Assembly (NCBI RefSeq): GCF_030445035.2
Contig: NC_080682.1
Span: 31,788,770-31,852,769, forward strand
Direction of reading: 5' to 3'
DNA: 64,000 nt
Origin: Dasypus novemcinctus
Taxonomy: Eukaryota > Chordata > Mammalia > Cingulata > Dasypodidae
This document shows positions 22,985 through 34,876 of this stretch, piece after piece. The first letter of the stretch is position 1. Every line of letters begins with the position of its first letter. The position numbers were made by a program, and so were the translations under genes. Under the pieces are notes generated by a model, which was given only the letters and a program-made list of their open reading frames with translations, was not told where the DNA came from and ran no database searches.

Positions 22985-23268
22985 GAGGGTGTTGAAGACA
23001 CTTTCTCAACCAGTTCTACCAGCTCTGACCATATTTTCTGCACCTTCACTTGGGAAAACTCGTCTCAGAAGGATAAATGCGTTAGGGGATAGACTAATAC
23101 AGACAAGTGTTTCCATTTACATGAGACTCAACAACACAGCAGAGGCCCAAACTGTGCTATGCCTCACTGATGAAGTCCAATCAAAAACACTAAAGTTATC
23201 TAATCAAAGGTCCCTTTACAGAATTTAGTGCAATCAAAGGTCTCATACCCATGGAAAATGATTAGTTC
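22985..23268 (-). repeat. Possible ERVL-type LTR fragment
   Basis: On the minus strand this stretch resembles the 5' part of ERVL-type LTRs in this window (CTTTGATTAGAT and GATTGGACTTCAT-type phrases). The match is loose and the ends are unclear. Confidence 0.3.
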
Positions 23269-23283
23269 AAAAAGCACATTTTT

Positions 23284-23679
23284 GGAAGTGGATTTGGCTC
23301 AACAGATTGAGCATTCACCTACCACATGGGAAGTTCAGGGTTCAAACCCAGGGCCTCCTGACCCATGTGATGAGCAGGCCAATGCAAGGAGTGCCGTGCC
23401 ATGCAGGGGCATCCCCCGTGCAGGGCAGCCCCATGTGCAAGGAGTGTGCCCTGTAAGGAGAGCTGCCCAGCATGAAAAAAGTGCAGCCTTCCCAGGAGTG
23501 TTGCTGCAAACACAGAGAGCTGACGCAGCAAGGTGACGCAACAAAAAGAGACACAGAATTCCGGTGCTGCTGACAAGGCACAGAAGAACACACAGTGAAT
23601 GGTCAAAGAGAGCAGACCATGGGGGTGGGGTGGGGAGTGGGCAGGAAAGGGGAGAGAAATAAAAAATAAATCTTAAAAA
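23284..23679 (+). mobile_element. DAS-type tRNA-derived SINE 3
   Basis: Head GGAAGTGGATTTGGCTCAAC with B-box-like GGTTCAAACCC near 23339 and an A-rich tail. The flanks AAAAAGCACATTTTT (23269-23283) and AAAAAGCATATTTT (23680-23693) are the target duplication. The head is more diverged than in the other copies, so it is probably an older insertion. Confidence 0.92.
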
Positions 23680-23693
23680 AAAAAGCATATTTT

Positions 23694-26600
23694 CTTTTTG
23701 TGATTCACCTAATTCAAACTCTCTTAGTTTGTTTTATGACTTTGTCCATTTTTCCTAAGTGGTTTTGTTTGTTGGCATACAGTTGTTCATAAGATTTGCT
23801 TATGATTTCTTTTAATTCTGTGTTTTCTCATTTCTGTTTTTTAAAAATTTACATACTCTTTCTCTTTTTCTTTCTTAACTTAACTAAGGGTTTTTCAATT
23901 TTATTGATCTTCTCAAGGAACCACCTTTTGGTATTATTGATCTTCTCTATTGTCTTTTTTAAGGGGAGGTTCCAATTTCATTTATTTATGCTCTAATCTT
24001 CATTATTTCTTTCTTTCTGATTGATTTGGGAATAGTTTGCTATTCTTTTTCTAGTTCCACCAGGTGTGTAGAAGCTCTTTGTTGTTAGCTCCTTTTTTAT
24101 TTAGTTGTTTAGAGCTGTACATTAACCTTATAGTACTTTTTCAAGTTTTTCTCTACGGCTTCTTTTGTCTGTTAGATATCAGATGTCCTGTTTTCTAGCT
24201 CATTGATCCTTTCTTTTCTCTTTAAATCTCCTGTTGTATCCACCTAATGTATTTTAATTTCATTAATGCAGCTTTCATTCCCATGCTTTCTTTTTTCTTT
24301 GCATGCTTTCAATTTCTTCTTAGTACTCACCAGGTGTCTTCTTAATATCCTTAATCTCTTCAGCCATTTCATTGAAGTTACTAAGGAAATTCATTGGAAC
24401 TTCTATGATTAGTTCTTTCAAATTCTATATATCTTCTGGAGTTTTATTTTTTTTCCTTTGACTGGGTAATATCTTCTTGTTTCTTAATATGACTTGCAAA
24501 TTTTTGCTGGTTTCTCACCATTTGATTTTCTTTATTTCTTTATTCTGGTCTCACTTTCTCTTTTTAGCCTAGGGTTTCTTGCTGATAGGACTTTTACTAA
24601 AACTTCTTTGGCACTTGGTTCAACTTACTTTGAAACTTAATACTAACTTGTTTTTAACAATTCAGAGTTTTTCAACTCCTTATTCATCTGATTTTTTGCC
24701 TCATAAGTGGCATGCTTTATCTAGCTGTTACCTGCAGTCCTAAAGTAATGCTGCTCTTAAATTCTTTGCTGGCTAAGTCCTTATTGATGTCATGTTTGAG
24801 AATGAGGCTGCTAGCTGCAACAGGATGAACCTGTTGCAGACATCCCAGGCTCTGTGACTTGAGATCTCTAATCAACTGCTACAACTTATGTTGGACCTTA
24901 TTTCCCCTTTACTTGGAGAAGAGATGTACTTTGACCAGCTCTTCCCCCAAGAGGACACTATGTCTCTAAATTAGATTCAGTCCCTCCCCTGCCTGAGATA
25001 GGATTAGCACAGAGACTACTGGTTGCTTTCTGAGTGATTAGTGAAAGTGCCCACATTGTCCCAAAAAACTGATGAAGCTTTGCCTAGCGCTCTTTCCACA
25101 GGTGGGGATGGAGTCAACAGTTCAGGTGGTTATTTAAGCCATGCTGGCTATAACTTTCCATGGTTTCCTGGAGAGATAGATGAAGTTCTTTCCAGTCCTT
25201 CCATGTCAGATGCAGGGATGGAGTCAATGGTCCAGGCAGTAAGCTAAGCCATGAAGACTGAAACTGCCTGCATTTGCTAGAGAGACTGGTTAAGTTCAGC
25301 TCAACTTCCTTTCCTATCAGGGGCAGGAATTGATTCAAGGGTATAAGCAGTAAACTGAGCTCTGCAGGCCAAAACTGTAGATTCCTGGAGAAACTGATGA
25401 ATCTCCACCCATTTTCCTTCCTTACTAGGGGCAAGGATGGAGACAAGCTTGGGTGAAACTTTAAGCTGTACTTGTTGAGACAGTTTGTAGCTGCCCAGAG
25501 AGATTGATAGAGCTAGCCCACCTCCTTCCTCTACCAGAGTTGGGGATAGAGCCAGACTGTTACCATAAGCATGGTTATTTTCAGTAGAAGGGCCAGCCCA
25601 TTCTGGCACCACAAAGGAGAAAAATATCTCTTAGTGAAAAGGTGATTTGTTGTGAGTGCACAAGAAAGGAACTGGGAAATCTTCTCCAAATTAGTTCAAA
25701 GTGAGAATGGGCACTAGGGTTTTTTTTAAGGCAAATGTTGAAGGGTAAAGGAGAAGAAAAACAAGTGATTCAGGCCTTCTGTGAAGGGGGTACATGCGAT
25801 TTCTCAGTCTTCCATAGTTTCAGGCACATCAAACTTGTGCTTAGTTTAAGTGACTAATTAACCACAGTTTAGATATTTTTGTGCAGGAGAAAGTATTTCA
25901 TAGCTCCTTTTTCAGCCCACCATTTGTCTCTGAAAAAAGCTGCAGATTTACTGGGTCATAAAATACTCCTCACACCATTCTCTCTGGTTTTGCTTTGAGA
26001 GATTATCTTATGCCTGTAAGCAAAACGGAACAAGTCTGGTTAATATCCTTCAGTGAACTAAGTGCAAGGAGTAAATTTCTAAAATCAGATTAATAGAAAA
26101 GCAGCTCAATTAGTGAATTATAATTTTCAGACTGCTAAAATGAAATTTTTAGTAAACATATTTTCCAGCTATAAAGGTAGGATAGTAAAATGATCTTGGT
26201 GGGAAGGAGCCAATCCCTACTGTCCAGGGAGTCTCTGTGTTTTTCAATCAGTCCCATTTTCCCTCCTGATGGAGGCAGAGTTAAAATGGAAACTGTTGGT
26301 TTCTTTCTGACTTGGACAGTTTCAAACTTTAGCTGTAGTTAGAACTGGAATCTTCCTGGCCTAATTTTTAAATCAATATCTGTAGTTGGTGTCTGACCAT
26401 ATCTTCCTCACTGTTTTTTGGAACTATTGTTCCAATTCCAGCCAGGGGGTGGTTTCTAAAGTGGCCTGCTCCACCAGTTGGGGCTAGGTATTGGCCTCCA
26501 CAATGTGGAGAGATCTACTCATGAGTCCTATCTGCAGATGGCCAATCTTTCCCTACAGTTTTTCCATGGATAATGTAAGCTGTTCTCCTGATCTCCAGAG

Positions 26601-26715
26601 CCCCCCAATCAGGTGATTTAGATAGATCATAGCTGATTACTCACTACCCTGTAGGATGAGATAAATCTTAGGGCTCTCTACTCTGCTACTATCTTGCCCA
26701 TTTCTCCCATCTAAT
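23694..26715 (-). pseudogene. Rearranged LINE-1: 5' UTR, ORF1 and part of ORF2
   Basis: Reading on the minus strand: a start at about 26700 resembling the L1 5' end (AAGATAGTAGCAGAGTAG, cf. AAGATGGCGGC), a 2-kb leader containing a 110-base tandem array (25103-25610), an ORF1-like coiled-coil coding stretch (about 24500-24150), then ORF2 sequence upstream of the polymerase (FLEKINKIEKPLVKLS-like, near 23880-23930). Stops and deletions interrupt everything, and the ORF1-ORF2 junction near 24120 lacks the middle of the element. It ends at the target duplication of SINE 3. Confidence 0.65.
25103..25610 (-). repeat. ~110-base tandem array, about 4.6 units
   Basis: Related units begin near 25103, 25213, 25323, 25431 and 25541 (spacings 108-110). 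Each has a GGGATGGAGTCAA-like start, a CAGTAAGCTGAGCC-like middle and a CCTGGAGAGAYTGATGAAG-like part, diverged by perhaps 25-35%. The array lies in the presumed 5' UTR of a minus-strand L1, upstream of its ORF1-like segment, where monomer arrays act as promoters in some rodent L1 families. Confidence 0.8.
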
Positions 26716-27110
26716 GTATTTTTAAAATCCATTATGTCTTTTATTCCCAAAAGAGCTTTAGTTTTTCTTTGCAATCTTTCAAATTCTTCTCTGTGCTCAT
26801 CCACTGTATATTTAATAGCCTTTATTTCTTTAGTCATATTTTCCTTCAATTCTTTGCATTGATTTAGGTGATTTGTGTGAACTTCATTGATTAGTTGTTT
26901 TAAATCATGTTTCTCACCAGGATTTTTAATTTTTTCCTTTAGCCGACTTATCTTCTTGTTTCTTTTTATGTCTCTTAATTTTTTGCTGATGTCTAGGCAT
27001 CTGATTATGTTGGTGCATTTACTCTGATAGTCAATTGCTCTTTCTTGCCTAGGATTTTACAGTGAATGCTTTTGTTCCATAGGTCTACGTTAATATTTGC
27101 CTCAATGCAT
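26716..27110 (-). pseudogene. LINE-1 ORF1-like fragment
   Basis: The minus strand encodes a charged, coiled-coil-like stretch (MTKEIKAIKYTVDEHREEFE then LQRKTKALLGIKDIMD), similar in style to the ORF1 coiled coil of mammalian L1. It abuts the 5' end of the neighbouring L1 near 26700, so it probably belongs to a second, interrupted L1 copy. Confidence 0.5.
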
Positions 27111-27960
27111 TCTACATCTGTGAATTTTCCTTGTTTATGTTATCAAAACAGGGCCAGGGACCATTTGAGGGGTACAGACCAGATCCAAGGACAACTGTAA
27201 ATTTAATCTTAGCATGCTAAATAGCTCAGTTATTGAGAAATAAACTACCCTGAAAAGTTTTAAAAATACTTCTAATAAACCAATTTCCATTCCAAAATAT
27301 GAAGACTTGAAAGTCATGACTATCATCTTTACAATAAGTAAACAAGCTGGAAAACTGAATATCAAAAACTCTTCTTAATTCAGATTACAGGCAAATTATT
27401 ACATCCCAAACTGTAGAGATGGGCAGATAGAGGCAATCACATGTACTTGAGCAGAAATTACCATTAGAACCAGAATATGGTAGGAATACTTGAAAGATAA
27501 TTGACAAAATTTTGTAGACTAGGCATGCATTAGCTTGACAGATTAAAACTTCTAGAGATCCAACCTTAGGGGATACACACACTATCATGAGTGTTATTTC
27601 CAAGAGTCTTACCAAATTATCAATGGAAATTTCTCAGAAAAGTCCTATCTGTGCTTCCAAGAAGGGCATGGAGAGGTCAACATTTTAAAGTAAGTCAGGG
27701 AAGTCTGTTCTAAGCTTATGCCTGAACACAATAGAAATTACTTTACCAGAGCCTAGACTAAATGGCTTTTTGCCAGATCATAGTCATCCTGGGATAAAGA
27801 AGCTACCCAATTCTAGCACCTCTAAGTGCTAAGGGGGAGAACTGAGAAATATTTTTAAAGGTCACAGCCCAAGAACACAGGTTTACTAAAAACCTGAGAC
27901 TTAATCATTGATTTGTACATTGCTTTTCTCTCAACCATATTTATCACCATATCAATAGGG
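27111..27960. other. Unassigned interval
   Basis: No gene or confidently recognised repeat. It could be further decayed L1, given L1 on both sides. Confidence 0.4.
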
Positions 27961-28885
27961 TTCCTGTATAATTACACATAATTACAGTTGAAAAGAATTG
28001 CAACACTTGGACCCTTTTTATGAAGAAGTATCTTCGAAATCCAAAGACAAAGAGTAGACAAAAAGAACACTAGAGAAAGTGTAAGTCTCTGACACCTATA
28101 GCTATAGCAAATAATAAAGTCTCCTAGCCAAGAAAACATAAAATCTCACACTAAATACCCATTTACCAAAATTATTTTACATAATATATCATGTTCAGAT
28201 TTTATAAAAATGTACAAGCTATGCTAAAAGGCAAATTTACAGTATCAAAAGATGCAGTAAACATCAGAAATAGGGTCAAATATATTTATGTTAACCAGTA
28301 TTGATGTTATTGATATGCTGGAAATTATAATGCATAAAGCAGGCAACATGGAAGACCAGATGGATAATGTAAGCAGATAAATTAAGACTCTTAAAAAAGA
28401 GTCAAGAAGAAATACTATAAATCACATATACTGTAACAAAAATTAAGAATCTGTTGATTGGCTCTTCGACAGAGTGAACATGGAAGAGTACAGAATCAGT
28501 AAGCTTAAAAAAATGTCCATAGGAACTTCAAAAACTGAAAAAAGCAATGAAGAAGACAAAATAGAATACCCATGAATTATGGAAAAATTTAAAAAGTTGT
28601 AATATACATGTAACAAGGATACTGTAAAAAGAATTAAAAAAGAAAGTGACAGAAAATATTTGAAATAATGAAGGCTGAACATGTTCCAAAATATATCAGT
28701 CACCAAACTACAGATCCAAGAAGCTTAGAGAACACCAAGTCAAATAAATACCTAAAATCTACACCTAAGCATATCTTACCCAGTTTGCAGAAAAAAATAA
28801 TAAACAAAGAAAAAAAAATCCACAAAGAATGTAGTTGAAAAAGTAACCCACCTATAGAGGAAGAAGGATAACAAGTACACTGGGC
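27961..28885 (+). pseudogene. Old LINE-1 (L1M-type) ORF1 region
   Basis: Plus-strand A-rich sequence whose broken frames resemble old L1M/HAL1 ORF1 (TSKTEKSNEEDK near 28530, then the phrase encoding SYPVCRKK near 28780). It continues as ORF2 at 29415 after an L1 3' end inserted in the opposite direction. Confidence 0.5.
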
Positions 28886-29414
28886 TTCTTTTTATTTATT
28901 TAGTTATTTTGGTTCTATGATCTCTTTATTTTTTTTTAAATGTTACATTCGAAAAATATAAGAGGTTCACATATACCCCTCACCCCACTCCTCCCACATC
29001 ACCAAACTCTTTCATCATTGTGGCACATTCATTTCATTTGGTGAATACATTTTGGAGCACCTCTGCACCCATGGATAATAGCTTATATTGTACTTGACAC
29101 TCTCTTCCAGTCCATTCAGTGGGTTATAGCAGGATATATAATGTCCAGCATCTGTCCTTGCAATATCATGTAGGACAACTCCAAATCCCAAAAATGTTCC
29201 CACATCACATTTCTTCTTCCCTTTCCCTGCCCTCAGCAATTACTGTGGCCACTTTCTCCACATCAGTGCTACAGTTTCTTCCATTACTAGTCACAATAGT
29301 TCCATAGTAGAATATCAGTAAATCCACTCTAATCCATAATCTCTTCCTCCATCCTGTGGGCCCTGGCATGGTTATTGGACTTCTCTTTAGAAATCTTTCA
29401 AACAAACATAGAGA
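28886..29414 (-). mobile_element. Lineage-specific L1 3' UTR, reverse strand
   Basis: The minus strand shares with 42537-43351 the order: a TTTTTGGGATTTGGAGTTGT-like phrase, a GTGGACC/CCCTGGGTGCAGAGGTGCTC region, CCAAATGAAATGAATGTG, a G-rich stretch and an A-rich end near 28925-28945. The segment at 36785-37700 is another copy. I infer an L1 3' UTR because such units end in poly(A) and one has a 15-base target duplication. Confidence 0.6.
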
Positions 29415-30948
29415 AGGGAGAAATATTCAGTGTTGAAAGAAATAAACACCAACCATGAACTATCCACACAAATAATTTTCCTTCAAAAATAAAGGAGAAA
29501 TAAATGCTTTGTTAGACCAACAAAAATTGAAAGAAGTTATTGACAGTAGAATTGTTTTTCAAAAAATGTTAAAAGAAGTTCATTAGAGAGAAGAAAAATA
29601 ACATAGGTTGGAAATTGGATCTACATAAAGAAAGGAGGAATGTTTAGAAAGAATAAGGTAAAATAAAATTGTTCATCTTAATAGTAGCAAAATATATTGG
29701 ATGATAATAGCTTATGGATAAATTAAATGAATTTTATCAATGTTAAAAGGGTTGCTAAGGAGAAGTTGAGAATATTCTCTTACAACGTACGTGCACTACC
29801 CATGAAGTTTTATAGTGGTAATTGAAAGTAGACTGAAATTAGCAGTAGTAAATGTATATTTCAAAAATTAATTTTTTAAAGTGTAATTGAGAGGCTAGCA
29901 GAGGAACAGAGGAGAGTAAATGGAAACTTGTGAAATCTTCCATTGAGAAGAGAGAAGGCAAAAAATGGAGGGAAGATACAAAAAAAAAGAAGAGCGTGGA
30001 AAAGGAATAGTAAGTAATTAAACACATGGAACATATTACTCCAACTATTTCAACAATAAGTTTAAATATGAATGGTTTAACTATACTAATTAAAAGACAA
30101 ACTCCATCAGAGTGGGGACAGTGTCAAATAAAAAGAAATATTAAATATAAAGACAGGTAGGTTAAAATCATAGGTATGGAGAAAGATACACCATACTAAC
30201 ACTAATCTGAGGAAAGCTGCAGTAGCTATATTAGTATCAGACAATGTAGTTTATTACATTATAGTTTACTGTGCAATGAAGTTATAAGGGAAAAGAGAGG
30301 TACAATGTCAATATAAAAGATTCAGTTCTCCAAAAATACATAATCTACTTTGCATGTGACTAAAAACAGTTTAACAAAATATGTGATAAAAATGGGTAGA
30401 AATGAAGGGAGAAATAGACAAATCCACTATTATAGTTGAAGAATTTAACAACTCAGTGTCAGTAATTGAGAGATCCTATAAGCAGAACATCAACAACAAT
30501 GTAGTTGAACTGAACCAAACCATCGATCAACTAGATCTAACTGATAATTGTTGAACAATTTAATCACCGATAGCAGAATACAAAATCTTCTCATGCTCAC
30601 TTGGAATATCCACCAAGATAGACCACGTTTTAGGCCATAAAACACATCTCAACAAATTTAAAAGAATTCAAGTCATACAAAACATGCTATCACAATTCAA
30701 TGGAATCAAACTATAATTCGTAACAGAAAGAAAACTGTGCAATTCCAAATATTTGGAGATTAACTGAAGTACTTCTAAATAATACATAAATCAAAGAAGT
30801 CTCAAGAGAAATTTTTAAAATATTTTGAGCTAAATGGCAATGAAAATAAAACCTATCAAACTTTGTAGGAAACAAAAGATAGTATATGAAGAAAAATGTA
30901 TAAAATTGAACACACCCATTAGAAAAGAAGAAAGATAAAAAATCAATA
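29415..30948 (+). pseudogene. Old LINE-1 ORF2 endonuclease region
   Basis: Broken plus-strand ORF2. Phrases such as KAAVAILVSDNV (about 30215), the EIDKSTIIVEEFNN region (about 30410) and ATWNIHQDRPRFRP (30590-30640) follow the apurinic endonuclease domain of L1M elements. No intact catalytic set remains. SINE 4 interrupts it; the short AATCAATAATCTAG after the SINE is its continuation. Confidence 0.7.
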
Positions 30949-31365
30949 GGGAAGCAGACTTGGCCCAGTGGATAGGGCGTCTGTCTACCACATGGGAGGC
31001 CTGCGGTTCAAACCCCAGGCCTCCTTGACCCGTGTGGAGCTGACCCACATGCAGTGCTGATGTGCGTAAGGAGTGCGCTGACACGCAGGGGTGCCCCCCA
31101 TGTAGGGGAGCCCCATGCACAAATAGTACGCCCTGTAAGGAGAGCCGCCCAGCACAAAAGAGAGTGCAGCCTGCCCAGGAATGGTGCCACACACACAGAG
31201 AGTTGACACAGCAAGATGACACAACCAAAAGAAACACAGACTCCCATGCCACTGACAACAACAGAAGCACAAAAGCAGAACACACAGCAAATGGACACAG
31301 AGAACAGATAATTGTGTGGGGGGGGGGCGGGTTAAGGGGAGAGAAATAAATAAAATAAATCTTTA
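30949..31365 (+). mobile_element. DAS-type tRNA-derived SINE 4
   Basis: Best-preserved copy: head GGGAAGCAGACTTGGCCCAG, A box over TGGCCCAGTGGATAGGGC, B box GGTTCAAACCCC near 31006, then the DAS body and an AAATAAAT tail. Exact 12-base target duplication AAAAAATCAATA (30937-30948 and 31366-31377). The roughly 200-codon open frame across its minus strand is not a gene. Confidence 0.96.
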
Positions 31366-31379
31366 AAAAAATCAATAAT

Positions 31380-31960
31380 CTAGATTTCTGGTTGATGAAG
31401 ATGGTAGTGTAAGACACTCCAAGATTCCATTCTTCCACAGAATCATTGAATAACTAAGAAATATGGGCAGAGCCATTTTCCTAAGCACTCCAGGATTCAG
31501 GTAGAGGATTGCAGTGGGTGATTGTTCAATCAAGGAATTACAATATAAAGGGAGTATGAGTAAAGAATAGAAAATTAATTCTTAATTGAGCAGTTTCTGA
31601 TTAGGGTGATGGAAAAGTCTTAGCAGTGTATAGTGGTTATGGTAACACAACACTGTGACTACAATTAACACCATGTCATTACATATCTGAATGTTATTGA
31701 AGGGAAAATTTTAGATGCTATTTATGATGCTAGAATAAAAATGAAAAAATAAAATAAAATGAGCTGTGAAATACAAATATGAACCTTAATATAAACTACA
31801 GACTATACCTAATTTTATAATTATAATAGTATTCCATCATGAATATAACAAAGGTACTACTCTAATACAAAATGTTAAAAATGGAGGTAAGTATATGGGG
31901 ACTCTATTTTTTACATGATCTTTCTGTAAACCTACATTCTTCAATAGAAAAAAGTGGTAG
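31380..31960 (+). mobile_element. L1 5' end joined to L1 3' end
   Basis: 31385-31530 looks like an L1 5' UTR start (GAAGATGGTAGTGTAAGACAC). From about 31590 the sequence reads as L1 3'-end phrases (GGTGATGGAAAAGTCTTAGC, GGTAACACAACACTGTGA) ending in an A-rich tail at 31738-31760. 31765-31960 is a second L1 3'-end piece (TATGGGGACTCTATTTT, TTTCTGTAAACCTAC). All L1 coding sequence is missing between the two ends. Confidence 0.5.
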
Positions 31961-32645
31961 GGAAGCGCATGTGCCTTTCTTGATCCTTCTCCATCCCTCT
32001 CTGGCACAGAGTGCAGTTAGTGTTCTAACTGTGGGCTCTTGGTCCTGTTCCAAATGAGCAATGTAATTCCTCTTATACTATTGGGTGACAGCATGAAGGA
32101 CTGAACCAGGCCAATCCTTTCTGGATCCCCTTCCAAGAACTTGCCCTGCAGTTTTGTTTGTGGACAGCTAAATATATTTTGGAAACAATCAAATCAAATA
32201 GCCGAGAATGAAGTATTACTGAGATCATGAAATACAATAGAGAAACCAGGACAGGTGGAAGGTCTATACTACAGGGAGTAGAAGGAACATTTGTGTACCT
32301 TTAAGTGGGGATATTCCTAAGTCCACAGTGCATGATTACAGCAAGATGCAAATTCAGAGAAGACTTAGAAGACCACATGAATGCACCTCAGCCTGACCTT
32401 TTCAGTAGGAAAGCTAAACTCTGAAAATGACAACCAGCTAATTTGCCAAGACTGTTACAGTGTTGTTGTTGTTGTTGTTTTTTGCATTGGTTTACTTATT
32501 TTTGTTAGCAAGTGGCACTGATAGAAATCTCTGTAATGTCACTGGTTACATACACATTTAATGAACCTACAGCTCAGGAACTAACTTTCAGAGTTAACAT
32601 GTTAAAAAGTAAAAATGTTCAGTAAGCAAAAAATATTATAAAAAA
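31961..32645. other. Unassigned interval with short GTT repeat
   Basis: No gene seen. A short GTT repeat lies at about 32462-32480. Retroelement remnants are likely but not recognised. Confidence 0.4.
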
Positions 32646-33360
32646 AAAGGAAAAGGAAATGCCGGTCCATACAAATGAAGAATATGAAATTTCAGAAAAC
32701 ATCAACAAAGAAGAAATACCTTTTACATGTTATACAAAGACTTAGGAAAGTTGATTTTCAATATGGCCAAAGAACAAAAGTAAACACAGAGAAAGAACTA
32801 AAGGATATCAGAACAATGATAAGTGAACAATATGACAATTAAAATAAAGATATTATAAAAAGGAACTAAAGAAATATTGGAGTTAAAGACCAAAATAACT
32901 GAAATTAAAACTTTCTTAGAGTTTCAACAGCCAGTGGATCAGGCAGAAGAAAGAATCAGTGAACTTGAACATGATTGTGGTTTGAAATTGAATGTCCAGG
33001 GAGGTCCGCTGTTCAAACCCCAGGCCTCCTTGACCCGCTGTGGGGCTGGCCCTTGCGCAGTGCTGATGTGTGCAAGGAGTGACATTCCATGCAGGGGTTT
33101 CCCCCACATAGAGGAGCCCCACCAGCAAGGAATGCATCCCTTAAGGAGAGCCACCCAGCGTGAAAGAAAGTGCAGCCACACACGGAGAGCTGACACAAGA
33201 TGATGCAACAAAAAATGAAACACAGATTGCCGCTGACAACAACAGAAGCAGACAAAGAAAATGCAGCAAATAGACACAGAGAACAGACAACTGGGGTGGG
33301 GGGAGGGGAGAGAAATAAATAAATAAATCTTAAAAAAAAAGAAATTGAATGTACAACTGA
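32646..33360 (+). pseudogene. LINE-1 ORF1 fragment split by SINE 5
   Basis: The plus strand around 32875-32970 encodes MELKTKITEIKTFLEF and then AEERISELEHD, which matches the end of the L1 ORF1 coiled coil. SINE 5 lies at 32996-33340. Frames are broken on both sides. Confidence 0.65.
32996..33340 (+). mobile_element. 5'-truncated DAS-type SINE 5
   Basis: The body starts in the middle of the tRNA-like head (AGGTCCGCTGTTCAAACCCC), so the first ~45 bases with the A box are missing, yet the copy carries an exact 12-base target duplication GAAATTGAATGT (32984-32995 and 33341-33352). It therefore inserted already truncated. Confidence 0.92.
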
Positions 33361-33725
33361 AAAGCAAGTGCTTAAATCTAATCTATTCTGTGGCTGCACA
33401 CCCATCGTAAGTAGGGTTTTTGTTGATGCTACTTCACTTAAGGTGTGGTCTACATTAATCAGAATTGTTCTTAATCTGTCCCAGTCTTCAGAGAGGGAAA
33501 AGAATTTCCCTTGGATTTGGGAAGAATCTGGACACCAATCCAGCATTCTTTGAGAGTTGAAGCTATGCCCTGGAGATTGTGGAGAGTCTGACCACTACTC
33601 CAGTTTTCTCAGAGGGTGGAACCTATTCGTTGGGGAAAGCAATCCAAAGGAATTTTATACAAAATATAGAAAGACTCTTAATACATTTTAAAATGTTTAA
33701 TTAAAAAAAAAAACTCAACAGAAAG
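33361..33725. other. Possible ERVL-type LTR remnant
   Basis: CTACTTCACTTAAGGTGTGGTC near 33430 is reminiscent of ERVL-type LTRs, but the rest is too diverged to assign. No gene. Confidence 0.3.
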
Positions 33726-34645
33726 CACTCTAAACAGAAGCCACACCAAAGAAAATAAACAGATGATAAAATGAGCATATGAAAAATCATTCAGCATCAA
33801 TATCACCAGGGATTTGCAAATTAAATCAACAGTACGACATTACTATACACTTATTAGAATGGATTAAATGCAAAACATTGACCTCAAATGCTGGCAAAAT
33901 GTGGAGTAACAGGAACTCTCTCCCTCATTGCTGTTGGGAGTATAAAATCAGTCAGGCACTTTGGAAGAGAGTTTGGTAGTTTCTTACAAAGCTATACATA
34001 TGCTTGTCATATTATCTATGTATCTACTCAAAGGAGTTAAAAACCTGCACACAAATATTTACAGCATCTTACGATGCCTTTCTAGAGGTGAATGGATATG
34101 ATTGTGGTACATTCATACTATGGATTATTATTCAGCAGTAAAGGGAAATGAGCTCTCATGCCTAGAAAAGATATATAGGAAACTTAAATGCATAATGTTA
34201 AGCAACAGAAAGTAGTCTGAAAAAGCTATATATGTTGGGCATTCTCAAAAGATAAAGCTATAAGAATAGTAAAAACAACAGGGGATGCCATAAACTCATG
34301 ATGAGAGAGGGAGGGAGTAAGAAATCCACCACAGGGGATTTTTAAGACAATGAAACTATTCTGTATGATAACATAATGGTCCATTCATGATATTGCACAT
34401 TTTTCAAAACCCATAGTACTGTACAACAGAAGAAGTGAATTTTAATATAAACTGTAGACATTAGTTAATAGAAAAGTATCAATAATATTGGTTCATTAAT
34501 TGTTACAAATTACCATGATGTAAGATGTTAATAATATGGGAAATGAGCATGTGCTTATGGTAGGGGGTGAGATATATGGGAACTGTCTGTATTTTTTGTG
34601 TAATTTTTCCAAAATCTGAAAATAAATTTTATTGTTAAAAAAGAA
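33726..34645 (+). pseudogene. LINE-1 3' end, plus strand
   Basis: The end of ORF2 and the 3' UTR of an older L1: CCTGCACACAAATATTTACA, ATTATTCAGCAGTAAAGGGA, TGAAACTATTCTGTATGATA, then ATATGGGAACTGTCTGTATT and a final AATAAATTTTATTG. The order follows the consensus end of L1M-type elements. No open coding frame. Confidence 0.8.
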
Positions 34646-34876
34646 AATGAAAGTGTAGAATATTACCAGCAATAAATATCAAGTTTTTAAAATGTAGAAA
34701 AAGATGTTTTTAGGAAAAAAATCTATTAGCAAAGTGACCTGAAAAGAATTATAAAAACTGGATAGTTTGTAACTTACAAGAAATTGAATTAATAAAAAAT
34801 CCCATATAGGAAATATTAGGCACAAATGTGTTTATAAGTATTTGAAATATTTTCAAAAATTGATTTTTCCTTTTGT

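Noticed and set aside
30949..31020. Functional tRNA gene
   Set aside because: A and B boxes are present, but the head is followed directly by the SINE body and A-rich tail; it is the SINE promoter.
30830..31438. Longest open frame of the window (about 200 codons, minus strand)
   Set aside because: It runs antisense through SINE 4 and its flanks; the same protein fragments appear antisense in every other SINE copy.
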